Positions 1-8,949 of a stretch of 64,000 nucleotides of DNA are shown here, piece by piece (within the stretch, counting starts at the first letter, position 1; each line of letters begins with the position of its first letter). The translations under genes were made by a program, and so were the position numbers. The notes under the pieces were generated by a model. It saw only the letters and a list, made by a program, of their open reading frames with translations. It did no database searches and was not told the DNA's origin. The stretch is from CAZKWG01 sp964615375 (lineage in GTDB: Bacteria; Myxococcota_A; UBA796; CAZKWG01): positions 186,001-250,000 of the forward strand of contig CAZTOW010000002.1 of the NCBI GenBank assembly GCA_964615375.1, written 5' to 3'.

Positions 1-2611
1 CACCGTGCGGTCCTGGAGCGCCGGCTCTCGGGGCGGGAGGCGCTGGAGGCGCTGCTGGTGGCCAGCGAGGCGCTGGACCATGCCCACGCCAACGGGCTGG
101 TCCACCGGGACATGAAGCCGCACAATGTCCTCCTGGATCATCGGGGGAGTGCGTTCCTGGCGGACTTCGATCTGGTCTTGAAGCGCGGCAGCACGGGAGG
201 TACCAGGACCGGGGCGTTGGGGTCGTGGATCTATTCAGCGCCAGAGGTCATGAAGAACGCGAAGCTCGCCGAGCCCCGCTCGGACCTCTACAGCCTGGGG
301 ATGAGCGCGATCTTCTGCCTGGTGGGTGAAGATCTTGGGATGGAGGTCATCTGGGATCCGGGCGAGGTCCTCCGTGGGACAGGCGCCTCAACTCCTCTGA
401 CGGAGGCCCTAGTGAGGGCCGTCGCGCGACGCCCCGAGGAGCGGTGGGAGAGCGCTGAAGCGCTGTGCGCCGCCCTTCGCGCCGGGCTTCAGAGCCAGGC
501 CACGGTCGGCCCGGAACGCCGCCCCCGCACCGACGATGCTCAGCATCTCCAGTCAGCCCTGGCCCAGGCTCGGTGGGCGCTGGAGCGGGAGGAGCTCGCC
601 GCGGCCGACGCCGCGCTGCGTGGCGCAATCCTGCTCCACGCGCCCCATCTGAGGCACGCAGACGTGGTCTCAAGCGTCCTGGACGAGCTTGCCAGGTTCC
701 CGGAGCCACTCCTCGTGGCCGCTGAGGCCGACCGGCGGATTCGCAAGGAGCCTGCCGCGCACACGCTCGCAGCGCTGGCTTTGCTTGCCTGCAACGAGAA
801 GGCAAGCGCCCCGACCCTGGCCTGGCCACGCGCACGCAGGGCGCTGGACCTTGCACGCAATCTGGGCATCGATCTATTGGAGGCCGAGGCCGCGTTGTGG
901 TGCGCGGCGGTTGGCGCGCGGATGCCCAGGCCCGACTGGTCAGAGGTTGGGGCCCTGGTGAGCCTGACGCTGAACCAGCTCCGCCTGGGGCATCGACACA
1001 TCGAGGCCCTGCTCAGCCTCCTTCCACGCGTCGCGGCGGCCGACGACGCTGGGCGTGCGCTCTTCGTGAAGCACATGTCTGACAAGCACCTCGGCCTGCT
1101 CGTGGAACACGTGGTCCGAAGCGCAGAGGGCGGTGTGCAGGAGGAGCGGATCCTCCTTGGGATGGCCCGGCTGGCCCTGGACCGCGAGCGGGCCTCAGAC
1201 GCAGCGCGCCTTCTGCGCACCCTGCCCATGGCCCGCTCAATCTCCTCGGTAGAGGCGTGTGCCTTGCGAGCACAGGCTATCGGGCTGCTGTTCGCGGGAG
1301 GCCAGGGCGCAGAGGCGGAGATGCTGATTCGAGACACGCTCCCAGAGATCGAGCTTGAGGTCAGGAGGTTGGACCAGGGTGGAAATCGCCTCCACAGGCT
1401 CGCTCGCGCCGTGATGGACCAGGGACGACTCCAGGAGGCCGAGAACCTCTTCCGGCAGGCCCTCGACGAGAAGACCAAGGGCAACGGCACCCTCACCAGC
1501 ATCGGAATCACCCGACACGAGCTCGCTCGCGCCGTGAGGGACCAGGGACGACTCCAGGAGGCCGAGAACCTCTTCCGGCAGGCCCTCGACGAGNNNNNNN
1601 NNNNNNNNNNNNNNNNNNNNNNNNNNNNNNNNNNNNNNNNNNNNNNNNNNNNNNNNNNNNNNNNNNNNNNNNNNNNNNNNNNNNNNNNNNNNNCGCGACA
1701 TGCTCGCTCGCGCCATGAGGGACCAGGGACGACTCCAGGAGGCCGAGACCCTCTTCCGACAGGCCCTCGATGAACAGACCCAAGGGAAGGGCTCCCTCAC
1801 CAGCATCGGAATCACCCGCGACATGCTCGCTCGCGCCGTGAGGGACCAAGGAAGACTCCAGGAAGCCGAGACCCTCTTCCGGCAGGCCATCGAGGAGCAG
1901 ACCCAGGGCAACGGCACCCTCACCAGCATCGGAATCACCCGACACGAGCTCGCTCGCGCCGTGAGGGACCAAGGAAGACTCCAGGAAGCCGAGAACCTCT
2001 TCCGGCAGGCCATCGAGGAGCAGACCCAGGGCAAGGACACCCTCACCAGCATCGGAATCACCCGCGACATGCTCGCTCGCGTCATGAGGGACCAGGGACG
2101 ACTCCTGGAGGCCGAGAACCTCTTCCGACAGGCAATCGATGAGAAAACCCAGGGATTTGGCCCACTTACCAGCATCGGGATCACGCGACACGAACTCGCC
2201 TGCGTTGTGAGGGATCAGGGACGACTCCTGGAGGCCGAGAACCTCTTCCGACAGGCAATCGATGAGAAAACCCAGGGAAAGGGTACCCTTGCCAGCATCG
2301 GGACCACCCGACACGGGCTCGCCCATGCCGTGAGGGACCAGGGACGACTCCTGGAGGCCGAGTCCCTCTTACGGCAGACTCTGGACGAGGGCTTCCAGCG
2401 AGAGAACACCCTTGAATACCTCAGGATCACCCGACATGCGATCGCCCGCACACTCCTCAACTTGAGGCGCCCAGTGGAGGCCACTACTTGGTTGGAGCAA
2501 ATCCTCCAAGACTGTGCCGGACTCCAACCCGAGCCCACCTTCCTCACCACGGTCCGCGCCGACCTCGCCCGCGCCCGCGCCGCCATCCCCTCCACCCCAG
2601 ACGACACCTGA
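1..2611 (+). CDS. Ser/Thr protein kinase with TPR repeat tail (5' partial, contains assembly gap)
   Basis: The reading frame is open from the first base, so the start and the kinase N-lobe lie outside the window. The visible part begins near the C-lobe: a catalytic loop HRDMKPHN, then DFD where kinases normally have DFG, then an APE-like SAPEV and the conserved SDLYSLG segment. After about 150 residues follow helical repeats, and from about base 1374 near-identical 41-residue TPR-type units rich in DQGRLQEAENLFRQA. The frame before the 100-N run is offset by one from the frame after it; this is expected if the gap length is arbitrary, so I treat both parts as one gene. Kinase-TPR proteins of this kind are common signalling proteins in Myxococcota. 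The DFD change may alter Mg binding, so activity is uncertain. Confidence 0.8.
1374..2415 (+). repeat. In-frame 123-bp tandem repeats encoding TPR units
   Basis: The same register point (CAGCATCGG) recurs at 1801, 1924, 2047, 2170 and 2293, exactly 123 bp apart, and once before the gap at 1497. Each unit encodes 41 residues. Nucleotide identity between units is high, with units becoming more divergent toward both ends, which suggests recent duplication or gene conversion inside the array. Confidence 0.9.
1594..1693. other. Assembly gap (100 N) inside the repeat array
   Basis: Exactly 100 N, a conventional placeholder length. The gap interrupts the 123-bp repeat array, the place where assemblers commonly fail. 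Repeat phase before and after the gap (1497 versus 1801) requires a true gap length of 42 bp plus a multiple of 123 bp; those lengths also restore the reading frame. Confidence 0.95.
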
Positions 2612-2614
2612 CCC

Positions 2615-3418
2615 TCACCCCCTCCCCGCCATCAGCTCCGCCAACCGCCTCTCCAGCTCCGCCCGCGCCTCGGCCTCCTCTGCGGCCCTCCGCTCCGCCT
2701 CCACGGCACGGCGCTCCAGGTCGTCGACCAGCGCAGTGACGCGGGCCAGCAGATCGCGCGTCTCCGGCAGCTCCGCGCCGTTGTGGAAGAAGCGCAGCGC
2801 GCCCGCGAACACGCCGAGCTCCAGGCCCAGCACCTTGGACTCCAGCACGCCGCCGCGCGGCGCGACCGGCTGGTACCGACCCGCCCCGACGAAGGGCAGG
2901 CGATAGCCCAGCGCGCGCTGCCGCAGCCGGTCGTAGATGAAGTACTCGGGGATGCCCAGGCGCGCATAGGTCAGGACGTTGTCCGCGAGATCCTTCTGAC
3001 GATCCCCCTGATGAACGACCTCGAGCACGAGGTCCAGCCCGCGGCCCTCCTGGGCGACCACCCAGGCCATGCGCGTGTCTTCGTCCCCAGGGTCCTCCAC
3101 GTCCAGAACGGCGATCAGGTCGGGCGCGAAGACCGGCTCTCCGGGGTAATGCACCGCGAGCTCGCACCCCAGATAGATCTTCCTGCCCATCCGGGCGAAC
3201 CAGTCGCTGAGGATCTGACGCGCGCTCACCTTGGCGCGAAAGTGTGGCGAGCCCTCGCTCATCGCCTCCTGATGCGTCTGGAGCGCCGCCATCGCGTCGA
3301 GGACGAAGCGCTCGCGCTCGGACTCAGACATCGAGGCCCACACCTCGGCCGTCGGCGCGGTAGGGAGGGCGGACTCCAGCTCGGGGCTCCGGGCGCTGCG
3401 TGCCATGGCTCGGATCAT
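2615..3418 (-). CDS. Uma2-family (DUF820) PD-(D/E)XK nuclease-like protein
   Basis: A 267-residue protein. The middle has the Uma2 pattern: a PDLIAVLD strand followed about 30 residues later by LVLEVVHQGDRQKD, then YARLGIPEYFIYD. These match the acidic and E-x-V/I positions of the restriction-endonuclease-like fold. The last 50 residues are a charged coiled coil rich in Glu, Arg and Ala. Uma2 proteins are abundant in cyanobacteria and Myxococcota and have no settled role. The gene is convergent with the kinase-TPR gene, 3 bp apart. A second in-frame ATG four codons downstream is an alternative start. Confidence 0.75.
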   Translation of the reverse strand: MIRAMARSARSPELESALPTAPTAEVWASMSESERERFVLDAMAALQTHQEAMSEGSPHFRAKVSARQILSDWFARMGRKIYLGCELAVHYPGEPVFAPDLIAVLDVEDPGDEDTRMAWVVAQEGRGLDLVLEVVHQGDRQKDLADNVLTYARLGIPEYFIYDRLRQRALGYRLPFVGAGRYQPVAPRGGVLESKVLGLELGVFAGALRFFHNGAELPETRDLLARVTALVDDLERRAVEAERRAAEEAEARAELERRLAELMAGRG

Positions 3419-3451
3419 ATCGCCTGACGCTGGACGGGTCCATCCGCCCCC

Positions 3452-4651
3452 TCACCCCCGCGGGAACAGCTCCTCCAGCCCCACCCCCGCCCGCAGCTCC
3501 AGCCACAGCGGCAACCACGTCGAGTAGGTCTCCGTGTTCGGCGCCACGATCTCCTCCCACCACACCTCCACGAAGGCCGGATCCAGCACCCCCGCCCGCG
3601 CCAGGACCGGCATGCGCATCGCCCCCTCGCTAAGCGAGATGTCCCCGTCGTAGGGGTAGGGATAGGTCCGGTGCGAGAGCGGCTCGACGCCGGACATCGG
3701 CAGGAGCCAGGCTGCGGCGCCGTCGACGGCGGAGGAGAGCCCGAGCTCGGGCATCGCGGCGTCGGCGAGCGCCCAGCTCCAGGCCGCGTAGGAGCCGTAC
3801 AGCGTGTCGTAGTCGTCCTCGTAGCCTCCGCTCTCGGCGATGGGGATGGCCCCGGTCTCCTCGTCCTGCACGGAGATCGCCGCGGCGAGTTCGTCCTCGA
3901 GGACAGCCAACGCGCGGGGGTCCCCATAGAGGGCGCTATCGGGGTCGGTGTAGAGGAGGGCGAAGGCCAGACCGAGCTCGCTGTTCTGGTTGACGTCGAT
4001 CCAGGTGTAGTCGCCCACGCAGGCATAGGGCGCCGTGGTCTCGTAGGAGACGCAGAACAGCTCTCCATCGCCGTGGCTCACGCGCTCGAGGTCGAGCATG
4101 GCCTCGGCTGTGGCGTCCGCGGCGGCGCGCAGCTCATCGTCGCCCAGGATCTGGCCGGCGGCCCACAGATTGTAGATGTGCCGGGCGTTGTAGTCGCGGG
4201 TGATGTAGGGGTAGCCCGACCAGACCAGCAGGTGATCCGCGTTCTCCCAGCTCCGGGCGAAATCGGCCCGGGCGCGGGCAGCCTCGGCCAGCGTGGGGTC
4301 ACAGAGCAGGTCGGACGCGCTGGCCAGCGTGAGCATGGCCTCGGTGGGGTAGGCGCTCTCGGACGTGAAGCCGCCGCTGGTGGGGTCCATGGCGTCCCGG
4401 ACGGCCTCGACCCGCGCCCGGTAGATCTCCAGCGCCGGCCCGGCGACGGCGCAGGCGCCCTCGTAGCAGAGCTCCCCCTCGGAGCAGTCGCAGCTCGACG
4501 AGCAGCCGCCGGGCTCCGCGGTGTCCGAGGTGTACACGGTGTCCTCCCCCGTGTCGCTGGCGGGGTGACACTCCCCCTTGCTGTCCAGGAGCTCGTCGGA
4601 GGCGCAGGGGAAGGGGTTGCAGGAGAGGAGCAGGGCCAGGGTGAGGGGCAT
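3452..4651 (-). CDS. Secreted lipoprotein of unknown function
   Basis: A 399-residue protein starting MPLTLALLLSCNPFPC, a short lipoprotein signal with a lipobox-like LLLSC. The next 60 residues are Cys- and Asp/Thr-rich (SSSCDCSEGELCYEGAC), a small disulfide-type region common in myxobacterial surface proteins. The remainder is helical, rich in Trp and Tyr, with repeated alanine-rich helices, and looks like an alpha/alpha-toroid of the kind seen in secreted carbohydrate-active proteins; this is only an impression. The start was chosen at the signal peptide because the longer frame runs into the 43-bp repeat array. Confidence 0.7.
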   Translation of the reverse strand: MPLTLALLLSCNPFPCASDELLDSKGECHPASDTGEDTVYTSDTAEPGGCSSSCDCSEGELCYEGACAVAGPALEIYRARVEAVRDAMDPTSGGFTSESAYPTEAMLTLASASDLLCDPTLAEAARARADFARSWENADHLLVWSGYPYITRDYNARHIYNLWAAGQILGDDELRAAADATAEAMLDLERVSHGDGELFCVSYETTAPYACVGDYTWIDVNQNSELGLAFALLYTDPDSALYGDPRALAVLEDELAAAISVQDEETGAIPIAESGGYEDDYDTLYGSYAAWSWALADAAMPELGLSSAVDGAAAWLLPMSGVEPLSHRTYPYPYDGDISLSEGAMRMPVLARAGVLDPAFVEVWWEEIVAPNTETYSTWLPLWLELRAGVGLEELFPRG

Positions 4652-4730
4652 GAGAACCTCGGAGCAGACGACGCGCGGGCGACGCCAGGAGACTACCTGC
4701 TCGCATGGAGGCCTGGCGCGAGTCCTGATC

Positions 4731-4935
4731 GTCGGGTACCCCGCGCCAAAAACCTGGGCGTCACCTCCCCGACGTCGGGTACCCCGCGCCAAACTTCTGG
4801 GCGCCACCTCCCCGACGTCGGGTACCCCGCGCCCAAAACCTGGGCGCCACCTCCCCGGCGTCGGGTACCCCGCGCCCAACTTCTGGGCGTCACCTCCCCG
4901 GCGTCGGGTACCCCGCGCCCAACTTCTGGGCGCCG
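4731..4935. repeat. 43-bp tandem repeat array, about 4.8 copies
   Basis: The motif GTCGGGTACCCCGCGCC starts at 4731, 4774, 4817, 4860 and 4903, a strict 43-bp period. Units differ at a few positions: the segment after the motif is either an AAACCTGGGCG or an AACTTCTGGGCG type. Each unit contains the palindrome GGGTACCC. The period is not a multiple of three and the array lies between the start of the lipoprotein gene and the end of the DUF1501 gene, so it is non-coding. It fills most of the 300-bp intergenic stretch. Confidence 0.92.
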
Positions 4936-4951
4936 GGTCCGGTGCGTTCTC

Positions 4952-6235
4952 TCAGCCCAGCGCCCCCGCGATCGGCTCCACCCCGCTCACGTACTCGTCA
5001 GGATCAACGTCCCCAAGCTGCAGGAGCGTGGCGCCCACGGCCTCCGCCGACAGCACCTGCCCCCCCTCGTCCACCTCTCCCGAGGAGGGGTCCACCGGCT
5101 GGCCGTACCAGCTCGCGTCCCAGCCGCCGATCACCCGATCGCCCTGGAGCCCGGGGCCGCAGAGCATCATGCTGGTGTAGGGCCAGTGATCCTTGCCCGA
5201 GACCGGGTTCAGCGCCGGGGTGCGGCCCATCTCCGAGAGCACGACGACCACCGTCTCGTCGGCGAGCGTGGCCCCGACCTCGCCGGGGAGGGTGCGCAGC
5301 GTGTCCATGAGCGAGAGCAGCCCCTGGAAGAGCCCCTCCCACAGCGGGTCCTGCAGGGCGTCGTTCTGGGCATGCGTGTCCCACTCCCCGCCGAAGTCGG
5401 TGGGGTAGGCCAGGCTCACGCAGCGGGCGAGGCCCATGCTCAGGGCCTCCAGCGCGACGGCGCCCGCGCTGGAGAGATCGGCGCTGGCGGCGAAGGACAT
5501 GACGTAGCGCAGGTCCTTGAGCTCCGTGGCGCGCTCGAGCCCGGAGACGTAGCTGTCCAGCAGGGCGCGCTCGACGCTGCTCTTCGAGCCCGCCGCGCGC
5601 GCCGCGGCCCGCCGCCGGGCGTAGCTGTCCAGGATGCCCTGGCTCGGCTGGCCCAGCGCGTCCAGGGTGACGTCGCTCTGGCCGACGATGTCCCCGGTGA
5701 TGAGCGCGTCGAGCTGGCCCGAGAGGCCCGAGCGCACCACGTCCTCGCCCAGATCGCCGGGGAAGGAGGGCCCGCTCATGACGAGGTGGGGCAGGGTCAC
5801 GCGATCAGCCCAGGGCTTCGCCAGCGCCGCCGGCCAGTCGGGCACCAGGCCCGAGGTGGTCCCGGTGAGCGCGATCATCGTGCAGATCTCGTGCGCAATG
5901 GAGCGCACCAGCACGCCGTTCATCACCACCGTGCTCGCGTGGTGCTGCTCGAAGAAGGTGCGCACGCTGGGTCGGGTCTCCGCGTCCACGAAGCTGATCC
6001 CGCCCGCCGTGCCCCGCTCCGCCCCCGACTCCATGGAGACGTCGGGGTTGTCGAAGCCGTCGGCGAAGACCCGGGTGGGGTCCCAGCCCCCGCCCGCGAA
6101 GACGAAGAGGTACTTCAGGTCGGCCCCGGAGACCGTCGCGGCCCGGCCGGAGCGCGGGAGCGCGAGGCCAGCGCCGAGGGCGGCGCCGCCGCGGAGGAGC
6201 TGCCGTCGGGAGAGATCGATCAGCGGTCGTCGCAT
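4952..6235 (-). CDS. DUF1501 family protein, Tat-exported
   Basis: A 427-residue protein with a twin-arginine signal (SRRQLLRGGAALGAGLALP) and an alkaline-phosphatase-like fold typical of DUF1501: KYLFVFAGGGWDPT near the start, WDTHAQN, then VVVLSEMGRTPALNPVSGKDHWPYT near residues 340-365. DUF1501 proteins are found in Planctomycetes and Myxococcota and usually occur beside large haem-motif proteins of the DUF1549/DUF1588/DUF1592 group. That is the case here: the upstream gene ends 7 bp before this start. The biochemical role is not established. Confidence 0.85.
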   Translation of the reverse strand: MRRPLIDLSRRQLLRGGAALGAGLALPRSGRAATVSGADLKYLFVFAGGGWDPTRVFADGFDNPDVSMESGAERGTAGGISFVDAETRPSVRTFFEQHHASTVVMNGVLVRSIAHEICTMIALTGTTSGLVPDWPAALAKPWADRVTLPHLVMSGPSFPGDLGEDVVRSGLSGQLDALITGDIVGQSDVTLDALGQPSQGILDSYARRRAAARAAGSKSSVERALLDSYVSGLERATELKDLRYVMSFAASADLSSAGAVALEALSMGLARCVSLAYPTDFGGEWDTHAQNDALQDPLWEGLFQGLLSLMDTLRTLPGEVGATLADETVVVVLSEMGRTPALNPVSGKDHWPYTSMMLCGPGLQGDRVIGGWDASWYGQPVDPSSGEVDEGGQVLSAEAVGATLLQLGDVDPDEYVSGVEPIAGALG

Positions 6236-6242
6236 GGCGCCC

Positions 6243-7853
6243 TCAGTAGATCACGAGGTCAGGGTCACGGAGCAGGACCGAGAGCACGCCCGCCCAGGCG
6301 CGGGCCGGCGTCCCCTCGGTGGCGTAGAGCGCCTCCCAAAGCTCCAGGTTTGCGGCCACCTCCTCGCCGTCCTCGGCGACCTTCGTGCCGAAGATGACGC
6401 GGTGGAGGCGCACGATCTGGGCGACCATGGCCGCCCGCCCCTGCTCGGGGGTCTCCGTGAAGTCGATCTCGGTGAACAGCCGACGCGCGCCCGCGTCCTG
6501 GAGCTGCTCCTGCTCCACCGCGTACCAGGAGGCGGCCTCGGCCAGGGCCTCCTGCACCATCACCAGGGTGGCGGTGGGGCTGGTGGCGGTCTTGGTGACC
6601 GTGTAGCCGTCGGCGCCCCCGGCCAGGGTGCGCAGCCCGTAGGTGTCGGTGTTCAGCATGTCGTAGCCGGCGTAGGTCCAGCGGAAGCCCGTCAGATCCT
6701 CCACCTGGCTGGCCAGGACGTCCACGGTCGCCAGCTTCTTCGGCACGGCGCCCGCCTCGTCGGTGTCGCCGGCGCGGTAGGCGGCGTCGTCCAGGACGTC
6801 CCGGAAGAGCGCCCGCATCGTGAGCCCGCCCTCGATGAAGGCGTCCCGGGTCCGGTTCAGCCGCTCCTGGTCGTCCAGGTCCAGGTCGCGGCGCAGCAGC
6901 AGCTTGTAGGCCTGCTCCACGGCGCAGGCCGGGAAGCGCGGGTCGGCCGCGACAAAGTCGCCCAGGTCTTCCAGCGTGTAGCCGGGCTCCCCGTAATAGC
7001 CGGGGGCGGTGCCCGTGTACGTGGCCCAGAGGTTCTCCCGCTCGGGGTGATAGGTCCGGGCCTCGGCCGCGCTCGTGTAGTTGTACCAGTAGAAGCCGAA
7101 GAAGAAGCTGGCCAGCGGGTCCAGGCTGGTGTGACAGTTCATACAGCCCGGGTTGGTCTCCAGCGCGCTCTGCACCTCCTCCTCGTCCAGGAGGTTGATG
7201 TTGCGGTCGAACTCGATGGGACGGGTGAGGTAGTCCTCGCAGAGGAAGATGCGGCTGAGCGTGTTGGCGCGCTTGCGGTTCGCGTTGCTGTCGGTGGACA
7301 CGTAGCGCCACCAGAGCCCGTTGCTGCTCAGAACGCCCGCCGCCGGCCGCCCGTCCGTGTATCGGACCCGCTGCCAGCCCGTCCCGCCGGCCGGGTAGTC
7401 CAGCGGGTAGACCTCGGCCAGGTTCTCGTCGGCCATCGTCCAGTCGGCGGTCACGAGGTCGGTGTAGGGCAGGTCGTTGGCGGCGATCTCGGCCAGGACG
7501 CGCAGCGGCTCCTCGCCTACGCTGGCCAGGAAGGCGGGCGTGTCCGAGAGGTCGAGCCCGAACACGCTGACGGGGTAGATGTCGGCCCGCGTCAGGTAGA
7601 TCTCCCCGTAGAGCTCGACCACCCGCTCGGGGAAGCGCTCGTCCTGGAGGTAGCTGTCCAGCACCTCGTCGAGGGCGGCCGGATCGGCCTCCACCCGGTC
7701 GAGCTCGTCGGGGCTCGGGCGCACGCCGCGCAGGTCCAGGCTGGCGCGCGTGAGCAGGCGCGAGGCCGACATCTCGGGCCAGCTCGCCTCGACCTCGGGC
7801 GTCTTGGACTCCTCGGGCCCGCTGCAGGCGAGGAGCAACAGCAGGCTCACCAT
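6243..7853 (-). CDS. Lipoprotein with c-type haem motif, DUF1549/DUF1588/DUF1592-like partner of DUF1501
   Basis: A 536-residue protein starting MVSLLLLLACSG, a lipoprotein signal with lipobox LLAC. It has ASLDLRGVRPSPDEL near residue 40 and one CMNCH (CxxCH) motif near residue 240 followed by TSLDPLASFFFGFYW. The end reads LLRDPDLVIY, like the C-termini of DUF1553/DUF1585-type proteins. Together with the downstream DUF1501 gene this is a recurring pair. It may be an envelope redox or substrate-binding system; that function is inferred. The start overlaps the end of the upstream lipoprotein gene by 7 bp, which implies translational coupling. Confidence 0.75.
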   Translation of the reverse strand: MVSLLLLLACSGPEESKTPEVEASWPEMSASRLLTRASLDLRGVRPSPDELDRVEADPAALDEVLDSYLQDERFPERVVELYGEIYLTRADIYPVSVFGLDLSDTPAFLASVGEEPLRVLAEIAANDLPYTDLVTADWTMADENLAEVYPLDYPAGGTGWQRVRYTDGRPAAGVLSSNGLWWRYVSTDSNANRKRANTLSRIFLCEDYLTRPIEFDRNINLLDEEEVQSALETNPGCMNCHTSLDPLASFFFGFYWYNYTSAAEARTYHPERENLWATYTGTAPGYYGEPGYTLEDLGDFVAADPRFPACAVEQAYKLLLRRDLDLDDQERLNRTRDAFIEGGLTMRALFRDVLDDAAYRAGDTDEAGAVPKKLATVDVLASQVEDLTGFRWTYAGYDMLNTDTYGLRTLAGGADGYTVTKTATSPTATLVMVQEALAEAASWYAVEQEQLQDAGARRLFTEIDFTETPEQGRAAMVAQIVRLHRVIFGTKVAEDGEEVAANLELWEALYATEGTPARAWAGVLSVLLRDPDLVIY

Positions 7854-8782
7854 GGCGCGCTCTCCCAGTCGATGAGGGGGGTGGGATCGGGGCAGGCCTC
7901 GCCCACGATCTCGCCGCGGTGCCAGACGGTGCCGCAGCCGTCGCAGAGAGCCTCGTCCACCTCCCAGGTGGCGCCGTCCACGTCGAAGACCACGTCGAAC
8001 CAGGATCCGTCCTCAGCGCGCGCCGACATCGTGCCCGCCACCTCGCCGTCGCAGGGCCACCAGCCCGCCTGGTTGCCGTAGGAGATCTCGGTGAACGAGA
8101 CGGTCTCGTAGACCGAGGAGAGGTTGGTGACGCCCCCGTTCAGGTAGACGTAGTTCGCGTTGTACTCAGGGTAGTGGCTGATCCACATCGCGGTCTCGGC
8201 GCGGACCCCCTCCCCCATCCAGGTGTCCTCCACGCCGCCGCCGTTCCAGGCGAAGGCCCCGCCCAGCGCGGAGTAGTGGATGATGGCCCCGTTGACGTCG
8301 TCGTCGAGGATCATGTCGTAGGCGTAGCCGCCCGCCTCGAAGTCGTAGCCGTCCTCGGTCTCGATCACCGCCTGGGCGTAGATCTGGTCCCCGTTGTAGA
8401 CGTAGGTGCCGTCCGAGTAGTCCTCGTAGACGTAGGAGTAGGCGTAGCCGTTGAAGGTCGACCCGCTCTCCGAGGTGCAATAGTCGTACCAGTAGATGTT
8501 GCTGCCGTCGCTGTAGTAGTCCGGGCAGTCATCGGAGGCCCCCTTCATCGCCTCGGCGTAGGCGTCGAGGGCGGGCTGCGCGTGCCACTCCAGCGCCTGG
8601 GCGAGGGCGAGGTTCAGGGTGGCCTCGAGCTCGGCCTGGTCGTAGGGGGTCTCCTCGTCGTCCAGGTCCTCGTAGATGTAGGGGGCGGGCTCGTCCACGG
8701 TCTGCTCCGTCTGCGAGCTCCCCTGGCCCTCGCCCTCGCTCCCCCCGCCGCAGGCCCCCAGCAGCCAGATCGCCAGCGTCAT
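7847..8782 (-). CDS. Tyr/Asp-rich acidic lipoprotein, first gene of the DUF1501 operon
   Basis: A 311-residue protein. I place the start at MTLAIWLLGACGGG, giving a clean lipobox (LGAC) and a GAGG ribosome site 5 bp upstream; the longer frame adds a non-signal basic extension. The mature protein is very acidic and Tyr-rich (YIYEDLDDEE, YAYSYVYEDYSDG) with paired cysteines near the end (LCDGCG), looking like a beta-rich surface domain. I do not recognise the family. It overlaps the CxxCH lipoprotein gene and so probably belongs to the same secreted complex. Confidence 0.65.
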   Translation of the reverse strand: MTLAIWLLGACGGGSEGEGQGSSQTEQTVDEPAPYIYEDLDDEETPYDQAELEATLNLALAQALEWHAQPALDAYAEAMKGASDDCPDYYSDGSNIYWYDYCTSESGSTFNGYAYSYVYEDYSDGTYVYNGDQIYAQAVIETEDGYDFEAGGYAYDMILDDDVNGAIIHYSALGGAFAWNGGGVEDTWMGEGVRAETAMWISHYPEYNANYVYLNGGVTNLSSVYETVSFTEISYGNQAGWWPCDGEVAGTMSARAEDGSWFDVVFDVDGATWEVDEALCDGCGTVWHRGEIVGEACPDPTPLIDWESAPW

Positions 8783-8884
8783 ACGCACCTCGCACAGGCT
8801 TCGTGTGGCCCTCAGTGTGCCCCCGCGCGAGGCCCCTGTAAACCCCCGCGGGTGCCAGGAGCGCCGTACCCTCACACGCGAGCG

Positions 8885-8914
8885 TTGACAGGCACGGCGC
8901 CTCAGGAGTATGAG
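8885..8914 (+). promoter_or_regulatory. Sigma70-type promoter for the Gly-rich lipoprotein gene
   Basis: A perfect -35 TTGACA at 8885-8890, an 18-bp spacer and a -10 TATGAG at 8909-8914, 35 bp upstream of the ATG at 8950. On the opposite strand a TTTACA-N17-CACACT pair inside this same gap could serve the divergent lipoprotein operon, but that match is weaker. Confidence 0.6.
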
Positions 8915-8949
8915 CCATCCGGTTCGAAATGCCTGTGACGGAGGTTCGG

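Noticed and set aside
1594..1693. A real frameshift in the kinase-TPR gene
   Set aside because: The frame change falls exactly at a 100-N placeholder, and the repeat phase shows the true gap length would restore the frame.
4731..4935. CRISPR array
   Set aside because: The whole 43-bp unit repeats without unique spacers, and no cas genes are present.
3671..6397. A 908-codon plus-strand frame across the lipoprotein and DUF1501 genes
   Set aside because: It runs through the non-coding 43-bp repeat and opposite well-supported genes; translation is Arg/Gly/Ala-rich without motifs.
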